Assembly (NCBI GenBank): GCA_037179335.1
Contig: JAKZHN010000072.1
Location: forward strand, 1-41,106
DNA from: Cyclaneusma minus
Taxonomy: Eukaryota; Ascomycota; Leotiomycetes; Marthamycetales; Marthamycetaceae
Direction of reading: 5' to 3'
Length of the DNA: 41,106 nt
Shown: positions 1-11,233 of the stretch, in pieces
How the letters are laid out: every line of letters starts with the position of its first letter
Position numbering within the stretch: the first letter of the stretch is position 1
Program-made: the position numbers and the translations under genes
Notes under the pieces: model-generated
Told to the model about the DNA's origin: nothing
The model's database searches: none
Seen by the model: the letters and a program-made list of their open reading frames with translations, nothing else

Positions 1-171
1 TATCATAAATATCATAAATATCATAAATATCATAAATATCATAAATATCATAAATATCATAAATATAATAAATATAATAAATATAATAAATATAATAAAT
101 ATAATAAATATAATAAATATAATAAATATAATAAATATAATAAATATAATAAATATAATAAATATAATAAA
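1..171. repeat. 9-bp microsatellite, two variants
   Basis: Seven perfect copies of TATCATAAA (1-63) are followed without a break by twelve perfect copies of TATAATAAA (64-171). The two blocks differ by one base per unit, so a variant spread over one side of the array. The array probably continues to the left of the window. Confidence 0.97.
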
Positions 172-2509
172 TATAAAATAGCAATATATATTATATATAT
201 TAAATTAATTTGCCAATTTTTTTTAAGAATTCTATTGCAAAATAAAAATTTTATTTTTTTATATAAAAAATATATTTTTTGTATTTTTTAATAATCAATT
301 TATTTTTAAATTTTGCAATAATATTAAATAAAATTTTATTTTCTAATAATATAATTAATTATAAATTAATATATAATATATATTTAATACAGCCGAAAAT
401 ATGCAATATAAAACTAAATACAGTTTTTAATTTAAAGCTAAAAAACTATTTAATATAAATAATTTAAGAAAGCATTATAATAATCATAATAAATTATAAA
501 ATCTATATAATATTTTAAATAATAATATAATAATATAATGTTAATTTAATTGCAAAAGCAAAAAAAAACAATCATTATTAAAAAAATAGCAGCACAATTA
601 AAATTAAAATTAATTTTCTTTATATTTTAATTATAATTTTAATAATTATAGCCTATTTAATTGTATTTATAAAAAAATGCTAAAAATTTAAATATAAAAT
701 TCGCAATTACAAATAGCCCAATAGTAAAATATATATTTTAAATAGCAATAGCTTTAATAGCTATATAAAAAAAAGCCAATTATATAAAAATGGCTTTAAT
801 TATAATTAAAGTTATAATAATTATAATTAAAATAAATATACTTTTTTTATAAAAATTGCAAATAGAATTTCTAATTCTATAAATTACAAATATAAATATA
901 ATAATTAGAAAAACCAAATCGCTAATAATTGCTTAATTTAATAATTTTTCTATAAAGTAAAAATATATAATAATTAATTGCTTAATTGCAATTGATATTT
1001 AAAATATAATTTTTATTTTTACTTTCATTAATAATAAATTAAATAAAACTTTTACATTATTAATATTTATAATTTGTTTTTAATATATGTATGCAATATT
1101 TATAAATTTGCTTTTTTAATAAAAATAAAATAAAAATTAGAAAATATTATAAAATCTTTATTAGAATTTTTAATAATAAAAAAATATAAAAAACCAAAGC
1201 GTTAAAATATATAAAATATTTGCATATTTATATAACTTGCTTTTAAATATATTTTAATTTAAACAAATAGGTAATAAATATTTTAATTGGGTTAAAATCA
1301 GCTTTATTTATAAATGCCAAATTAAATATAAAATTATTGCATAAAATAAATTAAATAAATTAAAAAAGCTAAATATAATAATTTATATTTCAAATATAGT
1401 AAATAAAAAATTATTATATAAAAAGTGTCCTATATATAAAAATTATATAATACAATATTAAATTATATAAAATAATAGTTAGCAAAATAATTAGAAAATT
1501 ATTTTTTATAAAAAATGCCGCAAATAAATAAATAACACGCTTATAATTATAAATATATAAGCCTAGGCAAAATACAAAGCTTTAGCTAAATATATAAATA
1601 CGCCTGCGCGCAAAAAATATCCTAAAAAAGAAAAAAAAATGGCGGAAATAATCCGGAAAAAAACTGGCATTATATAATAATTTGTAAAGGGCAAGAAAAA
1701 AGCTTTATTAAAAGATTATAAGAACCTATTAAAAAAGCCAAAAGCCCGAATAAGCAATAAATAAAAATTAAATTAATAAAGCTAAAAAAAATAAAAAAAA
1801 TACGGAAAGCTTTGTTTTTTTATTCTATATAGCTTTAGCTTTAATAAAAAAGCTAGGAAAATAAAGGAACGGCGTAGCTGCCTTAGGAATGGCTGCCTAA
1901 GGCCTCCATTTTTAACCCCGTAATATTTAAAATAAATATTTTAATTAAAAATCTAAAAGCTTAATAACGAGTTGCTAAAATAAATAACCCTTTTAAATTA
2001 AAAGGATAGTTTATTAAGCGCGAGTTTTAAGCCGAAAATAAAAATAAAAAACCATTATTTAAAAAATCGAAAATTAATAAGGCTAATATTATATATATTT
2101 TTTATTAGAATTTATTTGCAATAATAGCAATAATTGCTTAAATTCCAATTTTAATTATATAAATTAGCAAGGAATATTTTACTAAAAATTTTAAAAAAAT
2201 AAATAATTTGGCAATAGTAAAAACTTGCTAAAAGCTTAATTGCAAAAAATGCATTAAAAGTTCAAAAGCTAAAATTTAATATATGCAAAAAAAAAGTATT
2301 AAAAAAAACATTATTATTATAAAAAAACATTAAGCGCAAAATACATTGATTTTTTTAAGCGCCGTTTAATAAATTAAAATAAAAAGGCAAAAAAAAAGTT
2401 TTAGGCGAATATTAGAGAAATAAAGTATTATTGCTATTAAATTAAATTTAAAAAATTTAGAAAAAGATTTAGAAAAAAATTTAGAAGAAAAAGATTTAGA
2501 ATTTTTAAT

Positions 2510-2722
2510 TTAGAATTTGTAGATTTAGAATTTGTAGATTTAGAATTTGTAGATTTAGAATTTGTAGAATTAGAATTAGAATTAGAATTAGAATTAGAAT
2601 TAGAATTAGAATTAGAATTAGAATTAGAATTAGAATTAGAATTAGAATTAGAATTAGAATTAGAATTAAAATTAAAATTAGAATTAGAATCAAAATCAAA
2701 ATTAAAATTAGAATCAAATTTA
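2510..2722. repeat. AGAATT hexamer array preceded by a 15-bp repeat
   Basis: About three to four copies of a 15-bp unit (GATTTAGAATTTGTA) at roughly 2522-2566 run into a long GAATTA hexamer array (about 2566-2668), which then degrades into AAAATTA/GAATCA variants up to about 2722. The complementary strand translates as an Ile-Leu repeat of about 70 codons, which is a by-product of the array and not a gene. Confidence 0.95.
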
Positions 2723-3530
2723 ATACCGGAATTAATTTCGATACCCGATTATTTTAAAAATAAAAAGCTGTAAGGTTTTTAAAATCTAGGTTATTAAAAT
2801 ATAATACTTTTTAATAATGAAAAATATTACAAATTTTATAATAATTAAAAAAAGCTTTTAAAAAACAATTTATACGGTTACGAATATTAAAGCTAGGATA
2901 CTTTTATAATAAAATATTATTATAATTTTTTTAATAAAATCCCATTTACAAATTATTTAATTAAAGGCAATATTTAATATATTTTTACGGATTGTTTCTA
3001 ATTTATATATTATTTTTTGCTAATTAAATTCAATATTTGCTCGACTTTATTAATTTTTTAAATTATATTTGGTTTTTTAAATCCAATTATATTTATTATA
3101 AAATTGGTTTCTATAAAAATATCAAAATTATTAAAAAAAAAACTGTTTTTTTTAAAAAATATATATAGGAAAAGCCTAAGTTTTTTTATTATAAAATATA
3201 TAAAGATTTATAAAAATGGTTTTTTATTATTAAAAAAAAGGATTTAGAATAAATTATAATATTAATTTTTATATTCGATTATAATAATTAATATTATCTC
3301 TTAAAAATATATTAATATAGGTTTTTGCAAGAATATTATAAAAGGCAATAAAAGCTAGAAACCGTTTTTATTGAGCTTTTTAGCCCGCGTTATATTCGGA
3401 TTATTAAATGCTTAAAATATATTTTAAGCAGGGTAACCTATATGCAAGGCTAGCAAATACGTATTTAAAACCGAAGACCGAAATAGATTCTGGTTTTTTA
3501 CGTATTATATACCCAGTAATAAAACACCCA

Positions 3531-4685
3531 CTTATTTACATCTTTATTTGGCTGCTGTGCTTATAGCTCTTCACGGGGTCGGCCGAGTCGTCGTGGTGAC
3601 CGAGATGTCGCCCAAGCTTTTGGCTGTGCTCGTGGCGGCATGGACGATGACGCAGGTTCCATTATGGATCCGATCCGTGGGGAGAGGATTCTTGAGACTG
3701 CGATCACGGGTAGGTTCCGATGTCGCGTGCCCCAGTACTACTAACTGATAATGAATGCAGAATGACTGTTTGTTTAGGAATCCCAGGGAGCTTGCTTCCG
3801 GCTAGCAATCCGTGAGGCGTGGGGGCACCAAATGGTCCAAATCTGGTTTGTCAATTAATGATCGAAATTAATTCCCGGGCGGATTCCTGGTTTGTTCTTC
3901 AAGCCTCAGGATTTGTACAGCTTCGGCTGACTCGAGTTGGCGCGTCCCCCCCCGCGGCGCCGATCGCCCAGTATCATCCGAGAATGACATATGACATGCA
4001 GGCTAATGCTGCGATCCCCGCGATCTAGAACGGTCTTTGTGGAACCTTGCTGATCTTGCTCCAAAGGGTACAAAACAATATCCAGCCAGGTCGGCGTCAT
4101 GGACGACGAGGGCCAGCACCAGAGGTGGTCGACGCGGAAACACCAGACCAGGACGAAGATGGCGAAATGGCACTTGGTGTAGTCTGAATAGTGAATACCA
4201 GTACGTCAGGCACAGCGCCTCCCGGCGGGAGAGCTAGCAGTCGCATTGTTGCTAAAATAGGGGACCTGCGCCACTCTGTGATGCAGACGGACCCTTGCCC
4301 CAGCCTGAAGAACAGACTCTGACGTCGCAGCGAGGCTAAGGCGAACTTTTAGGCCCGAGATCCAACCCACTGGTCCAGCGGCGGCTGCTTTTGCATCACT
4401 CGAGAGAGCCCATCACACTCTTTCCCCTCTCCATGACACTTTCTTCCGCGACCCCCATTATACCTAACTGCTCATCCCAAGATAGAGCTGCGCCGAGTTG
4501 AACGCTGCGTTTTTCTCACCAGACCCGAATCCGCGGACTGTCTACTCTTTCATCTTGCCCCCGAAATCTCCCATTGCTGAAACAAACCCACCTAATACGC
4601 CTCTAATATCATCTGCCGTTATGGCGACCTGATTGCTCCTCCCCAAACTCACCCAACTCACCCATCTCTCTCTAAGCCTTCCAGC
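3531..4685. other. Gap: transition zone and 5' region of the phosphatase gene
   Basis: Normal base composition starts here. A coding-looking fragment may end at 3709-3764: an exon-like stretch, a well-formed intron at 3710-3760 (donor GTAGGT, CTAAC branch, GCAG acceptor) and then a stop, as if the 3' end of a gene were cut off by the AT-rich block. A second acidic coding-like stretch lies at 4080-4187. Neither could be assigned. The last 250 bases are pyrimidine-rich, as expected for the promoter and leader of the downstream gene. Confidence 0.4.
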
Positions 4686-7606
4686 ATGGGTGTCAAGACT
4701 TCCTCCAGGACGCCGGTGCGCTCCCCAACTTCGAGCCATCAGCCGAAATCATCTGCTGTGACGAAGATGAAAGCGCCACCGTCGTCGTCCACCAGTCATA
4801 ATCACTCGCAGACGTCGAGAACACCAGCCGCCCCCTTGAACCTCGCTGCTATTTCTGCGAGCCAAGCAGCTTCTCTTCACCCTCCTCCATCGCGTACGCC
4901 GAATAATGTCCCAGAACGAGCGCCGAGTCCCAATTACTTCGCCCTCGTTGTCGACGAGTCCAACGACCCTCGAGATTCGGGTGCCGGACCCAAAGAGAAT
5001 TGGAGCCCCCCGACTTCCTCAATCCGCTCGTTCGCCGGTGCCACCCCGACACATGTCCCGGCAGACGCAAATGCAGAATTTGAGGCCTTTCGGAAGCAGG
5101 CCGAGATGAAGAACAACTTCGACTTGAGCCACGGAAACTTAACTCAACTGAGCACGCCACTGTGTAACCCCTCGAATTCCTCAACCAGCCACAAGGAATC
5201 TGGCTCTTCCCAGTCCCCCGGCGGCCCATCGCGGCCCAAGATGTCTCCTCGTGGCGACTCCTATGGGTTAGTGATGAAGAACAAGGTTGAACAGCGGAAA
5301 TCGGACAAACAGGCTGGAGGAAGTGCAGATCAAGGTTCCTTCTTTGATATGCCTCGACAAGAATCGCCAGCGAGTATCCAGAGTTCCGGCCGTGCGACTC
5401 CATTGGCAGCTTCTAGGCATGCCCTTTCCCGGCTCGATGATCGCCACCCGCGTCTTTCGTTACCTTCAGGAAAGGCGAATCCTGCTTCGCCGCGCCTCAA
5501 GTATGACGGCGTCGTTCAGCGAGCCGAAACACTCCCAGTGTCGTTGACCGAGGGTCCAGAGATGATTTCTGCTCACGACCTGAAGGAGATCCTGAACAGT
5601 CTTCCGACAGAGCAGTTCTTACTGCTTGACTTGCGGGTATTTCCACAGTTTTCGGTGTCGAGGATAAAGGATGCCCTCAACCTCTGCATACCTACTACGC
5701 TACTGAAGCGACCGTCTTTCAACCTCCAGAAGCTCACCGACACTTTCACCAGCGAGGAGGAAAAAGAAAGGTTCCAAAAGTGGCGGAATTGCAAGTACAT
5801 CATAGTCTACGATGCTGCTTCTTATGAGAAGAAGGACGCTCTGTCTGCTGCAAACACGCTCAAGAAGTTCAACGGCGAGGAGTGGAATGGCGAGAGCTTC
5901 ATCCTGAAAGGGGGGTTCAGGGAGTTCTCCAAGCAGTATTCAGCTCTCATCGATAACCGCTCCAGTCGAGACATGCAGTCCTCCAAAAAGAACCTCTCAC
6001 TGAACTCCGGTATGCCCGACGTCGCCCCTGTGGCGGGCGGCTGCCTTATGCCCCCAACCAAGAGTGCCGCGAATCCATTCTTCAGCAACATCCGCCAGAA
6101 CATGGATCTCGTAGGCGGAGTAGGCCAACAAAAAGTGAAGCGCCCAGAGATATTCAATACGTCCTCGGTCGCCGAGAAAGTTCTACCTCCTTGGCTACTC
6201 AAAGCCACGGCAACCGCTGATAATGGCAAGATTGTATCGGAAAAGTTTTTGCGCATCGAACAGGAAGAGCAGGCTCGGATGCAGCAAGCTCTGTCTTCGA
6301 AGGCACAGATAATAACACCAAGTGGTACATCTGCAAGGAACAGGGTTGAGATTGCTGGACTCGAAAAGGGAAACAAGAACCGATATAACAACATCTGGCC
6401 CTTTGAGCACGCACGAGTCAAGTTGCAGGGACGCCAGTACCATGAATGCGACTATGTGAATGCGAGTCACATCAAAGCATCCCGAAGCAACAAGCAGTAC
6501 ATCGCTTCTCAAGGACCCCTCCCCGCCACGTTCGGAGTAAGTTGTCATCGTCCCTCCTTCTGTATGAAATCTCCTCTTTCAAACCATCATACTGACTTTT
6601 CCGCGCAATATAGGACTTCTGGAGCGTAGTATGGGACCAAGATGTTCGCGTCATAGTAATGTTAACAGCGGAATCCGAAGGCGGCCAACTGAAATGCCAC
6701 CCCTACTGGCGTTCGCAAGAGTACGGCCAGTTCAGGCTCAAAGGCCTCTCTGAAAAGAAAGTTTCTCTCGATCCGCAGCGCCTACCCAACCATCGAAGGT
6801 CATCGCCACCTACCAAACAAGAAATTGAGCAGGCGTTGGCGCAAGCTGGGCGTAAACGTGCTGCTACCGCGACCACTGATCCTGCAGATGCTGCGAACCC
6901 TGCGACCCCAGCGAACAATGCCACCAACGAGTCACCATATGTCATTATTCGCAAGTTCACGCTCTCTCACTTGCAGCATCCGTTCCTGCCGATGCGCGAG
7001 ATTACCCAGCTGCACTATTCGAGTTGGCCAGATTTTGGTGCTCCTGCTCAGCCGTCGCATTTGCTTGGATTGATTGAACTCAGCAATTCGATACAGAGGG
7101 CGAGCACAATGGGTACTTCTGTGGGGAGCAGTAACGTGAGTGCTGGTGGCGCGGGGACAGATGGACCCGATGAGGGCGAAGGGCCGAAACACCCCATGCT
7201 GGTCCATTGTTCCGCAGGCTGTGGAAGAACGGGAACGTTCTGTACGGTGGATAGCGTGATTGACATGCTGAAGCGACAACGCAGAAGTCATCGGAGTGGC
7301 GTTACGCCTATGGAGATTGAGAATGACGGCCCCTCAGCTCCGCGAGCTGGAGCTGGTGGAGAAGGAAGTGGAAGCCAGGGTGTCAACGGAGATTACCTGG
7401 GCAAAGGCAAGCAGAATGTGAAAGTTGAGGACGAGTGGGTGTTTGATGGCGAAACGGATCTGATCCAGAAGACGGTGGAGGATTTCCGACTGCAGCGCAT
7501 CAGCATGGTGCAGAGTCTGCGCCAGTTTGTGCTCTGTTATGAGACGGTGCTGGAGTGGATTGCTATGGAGTATAAGGGGGAGAGAGGCGGGAAACGCGAG
7601 GGCTGA
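4686..7606 (+). CDS. Rhodanese-domain protein tyrosine phosphatase (Ptp2/Ptp3/Pyp-like)
   Basis: Removes phosphate from tyrosine, in known fungal relatives mainly on MAP kinases. There are two exons, 4686-6536 and 6614-7606. The 77-nt intron (GTAAGT ... ATATAG) is phase 0 and joins the catalytic domain cleanly, giving 947 residues. Residues 1-290 are Ser/Pro-rich and probably disordered. Residues about 293-420 look like a rhodanese/Cdc25-like domain (LLDLRVFPQFSVSRIKDALN; a later GGFREF). The PTP domain starts around the KNRYNNIWPF motif (residue 564) and has the QYIASQGP motif, the WPD loop with general acid Asp757, and the P-loop HCSAGCGRTG with Cys816 as nucleophile and Arg822. A QSLRQF Q-loop follows near the end. 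Low-complexity inserts flank the P-loop. All catalytic residues are present, so it should be active. The family is confident; the exact orthologue is not. Confidence 0.93.
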
Positions 7607-8895
7607 GGGCTGAGCGTATTGTTTATTTGACGACTTTTCATGAATGGGGATGGCTAGATGGATTCATGACAAGAGGTCAGTCACCATAGCGGGTGGCGAT
7701 GTTTTGAGACATCACACGTATTACCTATTCACCAAGGCATTGGGTACTGCCGCTATGCTTCGGTACGTCCTGGCGTTTTATCGAACGAGGGTCTTTTTTA
7801 TGATATCTGTAGCATGGCGACGGCGTTTTGGGCGTTTGTCTGTCCATTGCACACGCACTGCTAAAGGGGGGACATAGATCATTGAGGTGCTGGACATGCG
7901 CTGGCATCTGGACAGGCTTTGGCATCTGGACGGCCTGGCATAATAGAGTGGCATTGCATTGCCTTGTTAGCAGAGCTAGCTTAGTATGGGGAAAGAATGT
8001 ATTAAGGCTTTGCTGTTGCTGCACATGACTTCCTGCTGTCTAGGCTCTCCTGAATGATTCGGGCTTATATGTGATGTGGGTGTTTTCGCAAGTGAGTGAG
8101 TTGAATACCTAGAAATGATATAGTATAATATTAAAGCTTTGCTGATTTGTGAATGCTGGCGGGGAATAGCGTCTCTGCGCTATCAGCGTGGTTCTTGCGA
8201 GTGACAAATGGTTTGAGGGGGTAACGAGTGGTTCACAGGAGTGGCGAGGGGTTGGCAGAAGTGACGAGGGCTTCACAGAGCTGACGAGTCGAAACAGTAC
8301 TGACATATGCCCCAGATCTCGGGCAATGTTTTACTACTTGACAATCAGACATGGCTTTCACGATGCCACTAAAACACTAAGTCTTACCCACTTTCAGCAC
8401 AAGTTTCATAGCCACCATGTACAGCCCGGGGTCCATCTGCAATTCTCAGCTCATTTCTGCCCCTCGCCAGAATTGCCATGGTTTCACCGGACAGGCTCAA
8501 ACTCTGAGCAAGGAGGCGTGTCATGTCTTCAGAGTATTTGCATTCTTTGGTCTCTCTCTATCCAGACAAAGTGCGGCCATCCGTCCTGGCAAATCTAGAA
8601 TTCACCCGCATTGACAGACGATCCTATCCCTGAGGGTTATGGCTCAAGGTCCGAAAGTCGTCGCTCTTCATCTCATATTCCTCAAGTTCGTGAACACGTA
8701 TGTTCATTCCCACGCCTCAGGGGCGTTATGCAGATAAAGGCAGCACATAAGCCACTGTCAGAGCCGTCTTGACGCCATTCACTCCCAGGTCCATTCCCGA
8801 CCGGATTTTTCAATTGGACTCTCAGAGCCAAGAGATCGGCTCATTATCATAAAAAGGGGGTCCCACAATCGCGCTCAGCTTGCGGGGCTAAGTTC
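7607..8895. other. Gap between convergent genes
   Basis: This is the 3' side of both the phosphatase gene and the cyclin gene. Open frames here are short and have no recognisable content. The only structure I see is a 20-bp tandem repeat at 8200-8299 and a short direct repeat (TGGCATCTGGAC, twice) near 7901-7931. Confidence 0.6.
8200..8299. repeat. Degenerate 20-bp tandem repeat, five units
   Basis: Units start at 8200, 8220, 8240, 8260 and 8280, with the general form AGTGACGAGGGCTTCACAGA. Neighbouring units differ at several positions but keep the exact 20-bp spacing, which indicates an old minisatellite. It lies in non-coding DNA between two convergent genes. Confidence 0.75.
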
Positions 8896-10085
8896 TTACT
8901 CCTCGCTCAGGCTCACCATACTCTCATCCGATTCATCATCCGCCGTCTCGTCATCCTCGAGTACGTAGCCCTCAGATCGCTCTACTAGTCCGCGATAGTA
9001 ATCTACCAGCACCTCGGGGTTAGGGACGATTTTCCAGTCGACCCGGTATAGGAATTCGAGTTCGAGTAAGCCCAGTTCGGCGACTTTGACGCCGCCTACG
9101 CGTGCGTAGGTGGAGTTGTTCCAGAAGAGGTCGGAGAGGCCTTTGGCGGCTACGGTGGCGGCGGTAATGAGGAAGCGGTGGATTGTGAGGGAGGTGACGG
9201 TGAAGGCTGGGTATAAGGCGCAGAGACGGTCGATATAATAGACCATGGAGAGAAGCAATGGTGGCGTGAGTGTGGCGTGCTTGGCAAGTCTTTGTAGGTA
9301 ATCGACAACTGAGATTCCGGGAGGTGTCCTGACAGGGTATTAGTGAACTGGCGAGGTAAGACGAAAGGGGTGAGATGGGATGAAAGGTGTTCGCCATACC
9401 TCGAATGAAATCGGGTAAGAACACCGTCCCGCAGAGGAAGAGTGTCGTTCCTTTGGATAAGCTCGGATATCATGTTGGCAATGAGTATGACCATGTCTTC
9501 GACTTCGCATAGTTCATACCGCACTGGCAACACTTTGAGGTAGTTTCCACTCGACTTGGCACGTTTGGCCCCTGCCTGAGCAGCAGTGGCGGGGCTTGGG
9601 AGGTTCTCGCCGGAGGAACGTCGCTTGCTCGAAGGCGATGTTACTGCTCGAGAGGCGTCACTATGTAGTAACGTGGATGCAACACCGCGCGGCATATTCG
9701 AGGACGAGGCATTGAACGTGGCTGGATCTGGGGTTGATGGTACCGCAGAGGCGGTATGCTTGCCTTCTTCTTGCTCGACCTTTCCCTCCTGCACATGCCT
9801 TTGTTCGCTCGTGGATTCATTAGGTTTGTCGAGGCTGGGAGAGATACGGGTAGGCGTCATCGGGGAATACTGCGTCGCAGCGTCGGCGTAGTTGCTGCGC
9901 GCAGGTACGTTGCAGGGCTTGAGGTTGCTGGGGGAGCCAGTCGGCCTCTTCGCCGGCAGTATAGAAGGGCTGGAGGAGGAGCGCGCATAGGGCCGCGACC
10001 CATTGCTCGAGACCTTGAAGCGGGCAGCAGGGGTGGAAGGCGAATGTCGAAGGGTCGGAGAGGGCGAGGGATTAAAAACCTGCAT
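8896..10085 (-). CDS. PHO80-type cyclin (partner of a PHO85-like kinase)
   Basis: Regulatory cyclin of the PHO80/PCL family. In fungi it binds a Pho85-type kinase and controls phosphate signalling or related nutrient responses. Exons are 10085-9400 and 9328-8896, separated by a 71-nt intron (GTATGG ... TGTCAG) that splits an Arg codon. Joining them rebuilds the diagnostic stretch FHSRTPPGISVVDYLQRL. The product is 372 residues: a Ser/Pro-rich N-terminus of about 180 residues, then the cyclin fold (about 183-345) with LSMVYYIDRLCAL, YPAFTVTSLTIHRFLI, TYARVGGVK and EFLYRVDWKIVPNPEVL, and a short acidic tail. I chose the ATG at 10085; the open frame reaches a GTG at 10103 but an in-frame stop lies above it. 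Short upstream open frames in the leader (for example one ending near 10116) could act as uORFs. Confidence 0.93.
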
Positions 10086-11233
10086 GACACAGGCCAGGCT
10101 CACGTCGTAGGAGAGCTAGGACGAGAAGGGGCGAAGCTGCGACTGGACCTCGTCCACGTCTGCCAACATGTCCAGCGGAGGCCGTTGGTGGGCATAGGCG
10201 GAGTGGACGGGCGGAGAGCAGGTCGGGACGCATTCGCAGATGGACGTGAAGATATCCGTTGATCTCTCTCGCTCTCGCCGGCAGCGGTCCGAATACGGAA
10301 GGGTGAGGTTAGGCGATGTGGAGGTGGATCGGTCTGAACACGAGTCGTGGATCGTATGTAGTAAGCCCAATTTTATGGGGCCGTTCTGGGCTAGGACCAA
10401 ATTGACTTTCTCACCGCGCCTTGAGGGAGAAGAAATATCGAGGGGTTAGGGAGATAGATGACGACAGGGCTGAGCGGCGGCGAGATAAGATGGGGCCGGC
10501 AGAGGCGTCGAGGATGGAGAAGTTTCGCTTGCAGGCTAAAATGCTATGGACGTGAAAGAAGCGCCGTCTGTGGGACATGCGTCTAAGAATCGGTGGAGGC
10601 ACGGCAAAGAGGGGAATATCGCCTGCAGTAGCGGGGAGAATATCATCGGAGCCGTGCAACTCCGGTGTTGTATTCTATGTGGTGCTACTCGAGCGTCTGG
10701 ATCGCTTCATATGTACATGTATAATTAGTTGGTCCATAAAATATCACACGTTACATATACTCTGCTTTAATTGGTCGAGAAGACCGAGGTGAATTGACTG
10801 ACGGGCTAAGTAACGATAGTTGAGTACACGGACCACCTCGCTTATGTAATAATGTAAGTGCCCGCAGACGTCGTCTATGTTGCGCTCTCGCGCGGCTCAC
10901 CGGCTGTACACTCAATCCGCCGGCTACTATACCCAACCGTGGTCTGTACGCTGCTCGAATTCTGGGACGCTCCCGCCCGACAAGCCCACTTGGAGCTCAG
11001 CTTCACATCCCCATCGCCCCGCCTTCGCTCCCCGCCGCGACTTGTACCTCCCAGCCACCGGACCCGAGTTGCTTCAATAGCTTTAATAACACTATCGATT
11101 CCCATCTTCCACCGGCTATAACTCCCTTCGCACCATGATAGCCTGCTGCTAGTGCTACTTCGCGACCTCTGAAAACGCCCTCACTGGCACCCAAAGCCAC
11201 TTCGTATCACTCCAATTCGACTTCCACCTCGCC
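10086..11233. promoter_or_regulatory. Divergent promoter region between cyclin and armadillo genes
   Basis: About 1.15 kb separates two genes transcribed away from each other. Short open frames on both strands look like chance or leader uORFs. No specific binding site could be supported by eye. Confidence 0.45.

Larger units (their letters stand above)
1..3530. repeat. AT-rich, mutated repeat block (RIP-like)
   Basis: This stretch is overwhelmingly A and T with no plausible gene; every frame is full of stops. The change to normal composition near 3480-3550 is abrupt. Small less AT-rich islands survive around 1560-2050, including a palindrome near 1880-1903 (GCCTTAGG ... CCTAAGGC). Such blocks in filamentous ascomycetes are usually transposon copies destroyed by repeat-induced point mutation; that origin is inferred here because no element can be recognised. 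The surviving C and G bases sit mostly in GpC steps (see findings). Confidence 0.85.

Noticed and set aside
2505..2717. Open frame encoding an Ile-Leu repeat of about 50 residues
   Set aside because: It is the translation of the GAATTA hexamer array inside AT-rich repeat DNA; no gene context.
4080..4187. Acidic coding-like stretch of 35 codons ending in a stop
   Set aside because: No start, splice partner or homology could be established; too short to call a gene.
4849..5403. A 184-codon minus-strand open frame
   Set aside because: Antisense to the Ser/Pro-rich part of the phosphatase gene; no family resemblance.
10083..10103. GTG start six codons upstream for the PHO80-type cyclin
   Set aside because: Nuclear fungal genes start with ATG; the ATG at 10085 is in frame and an upstream stop limits the frame.
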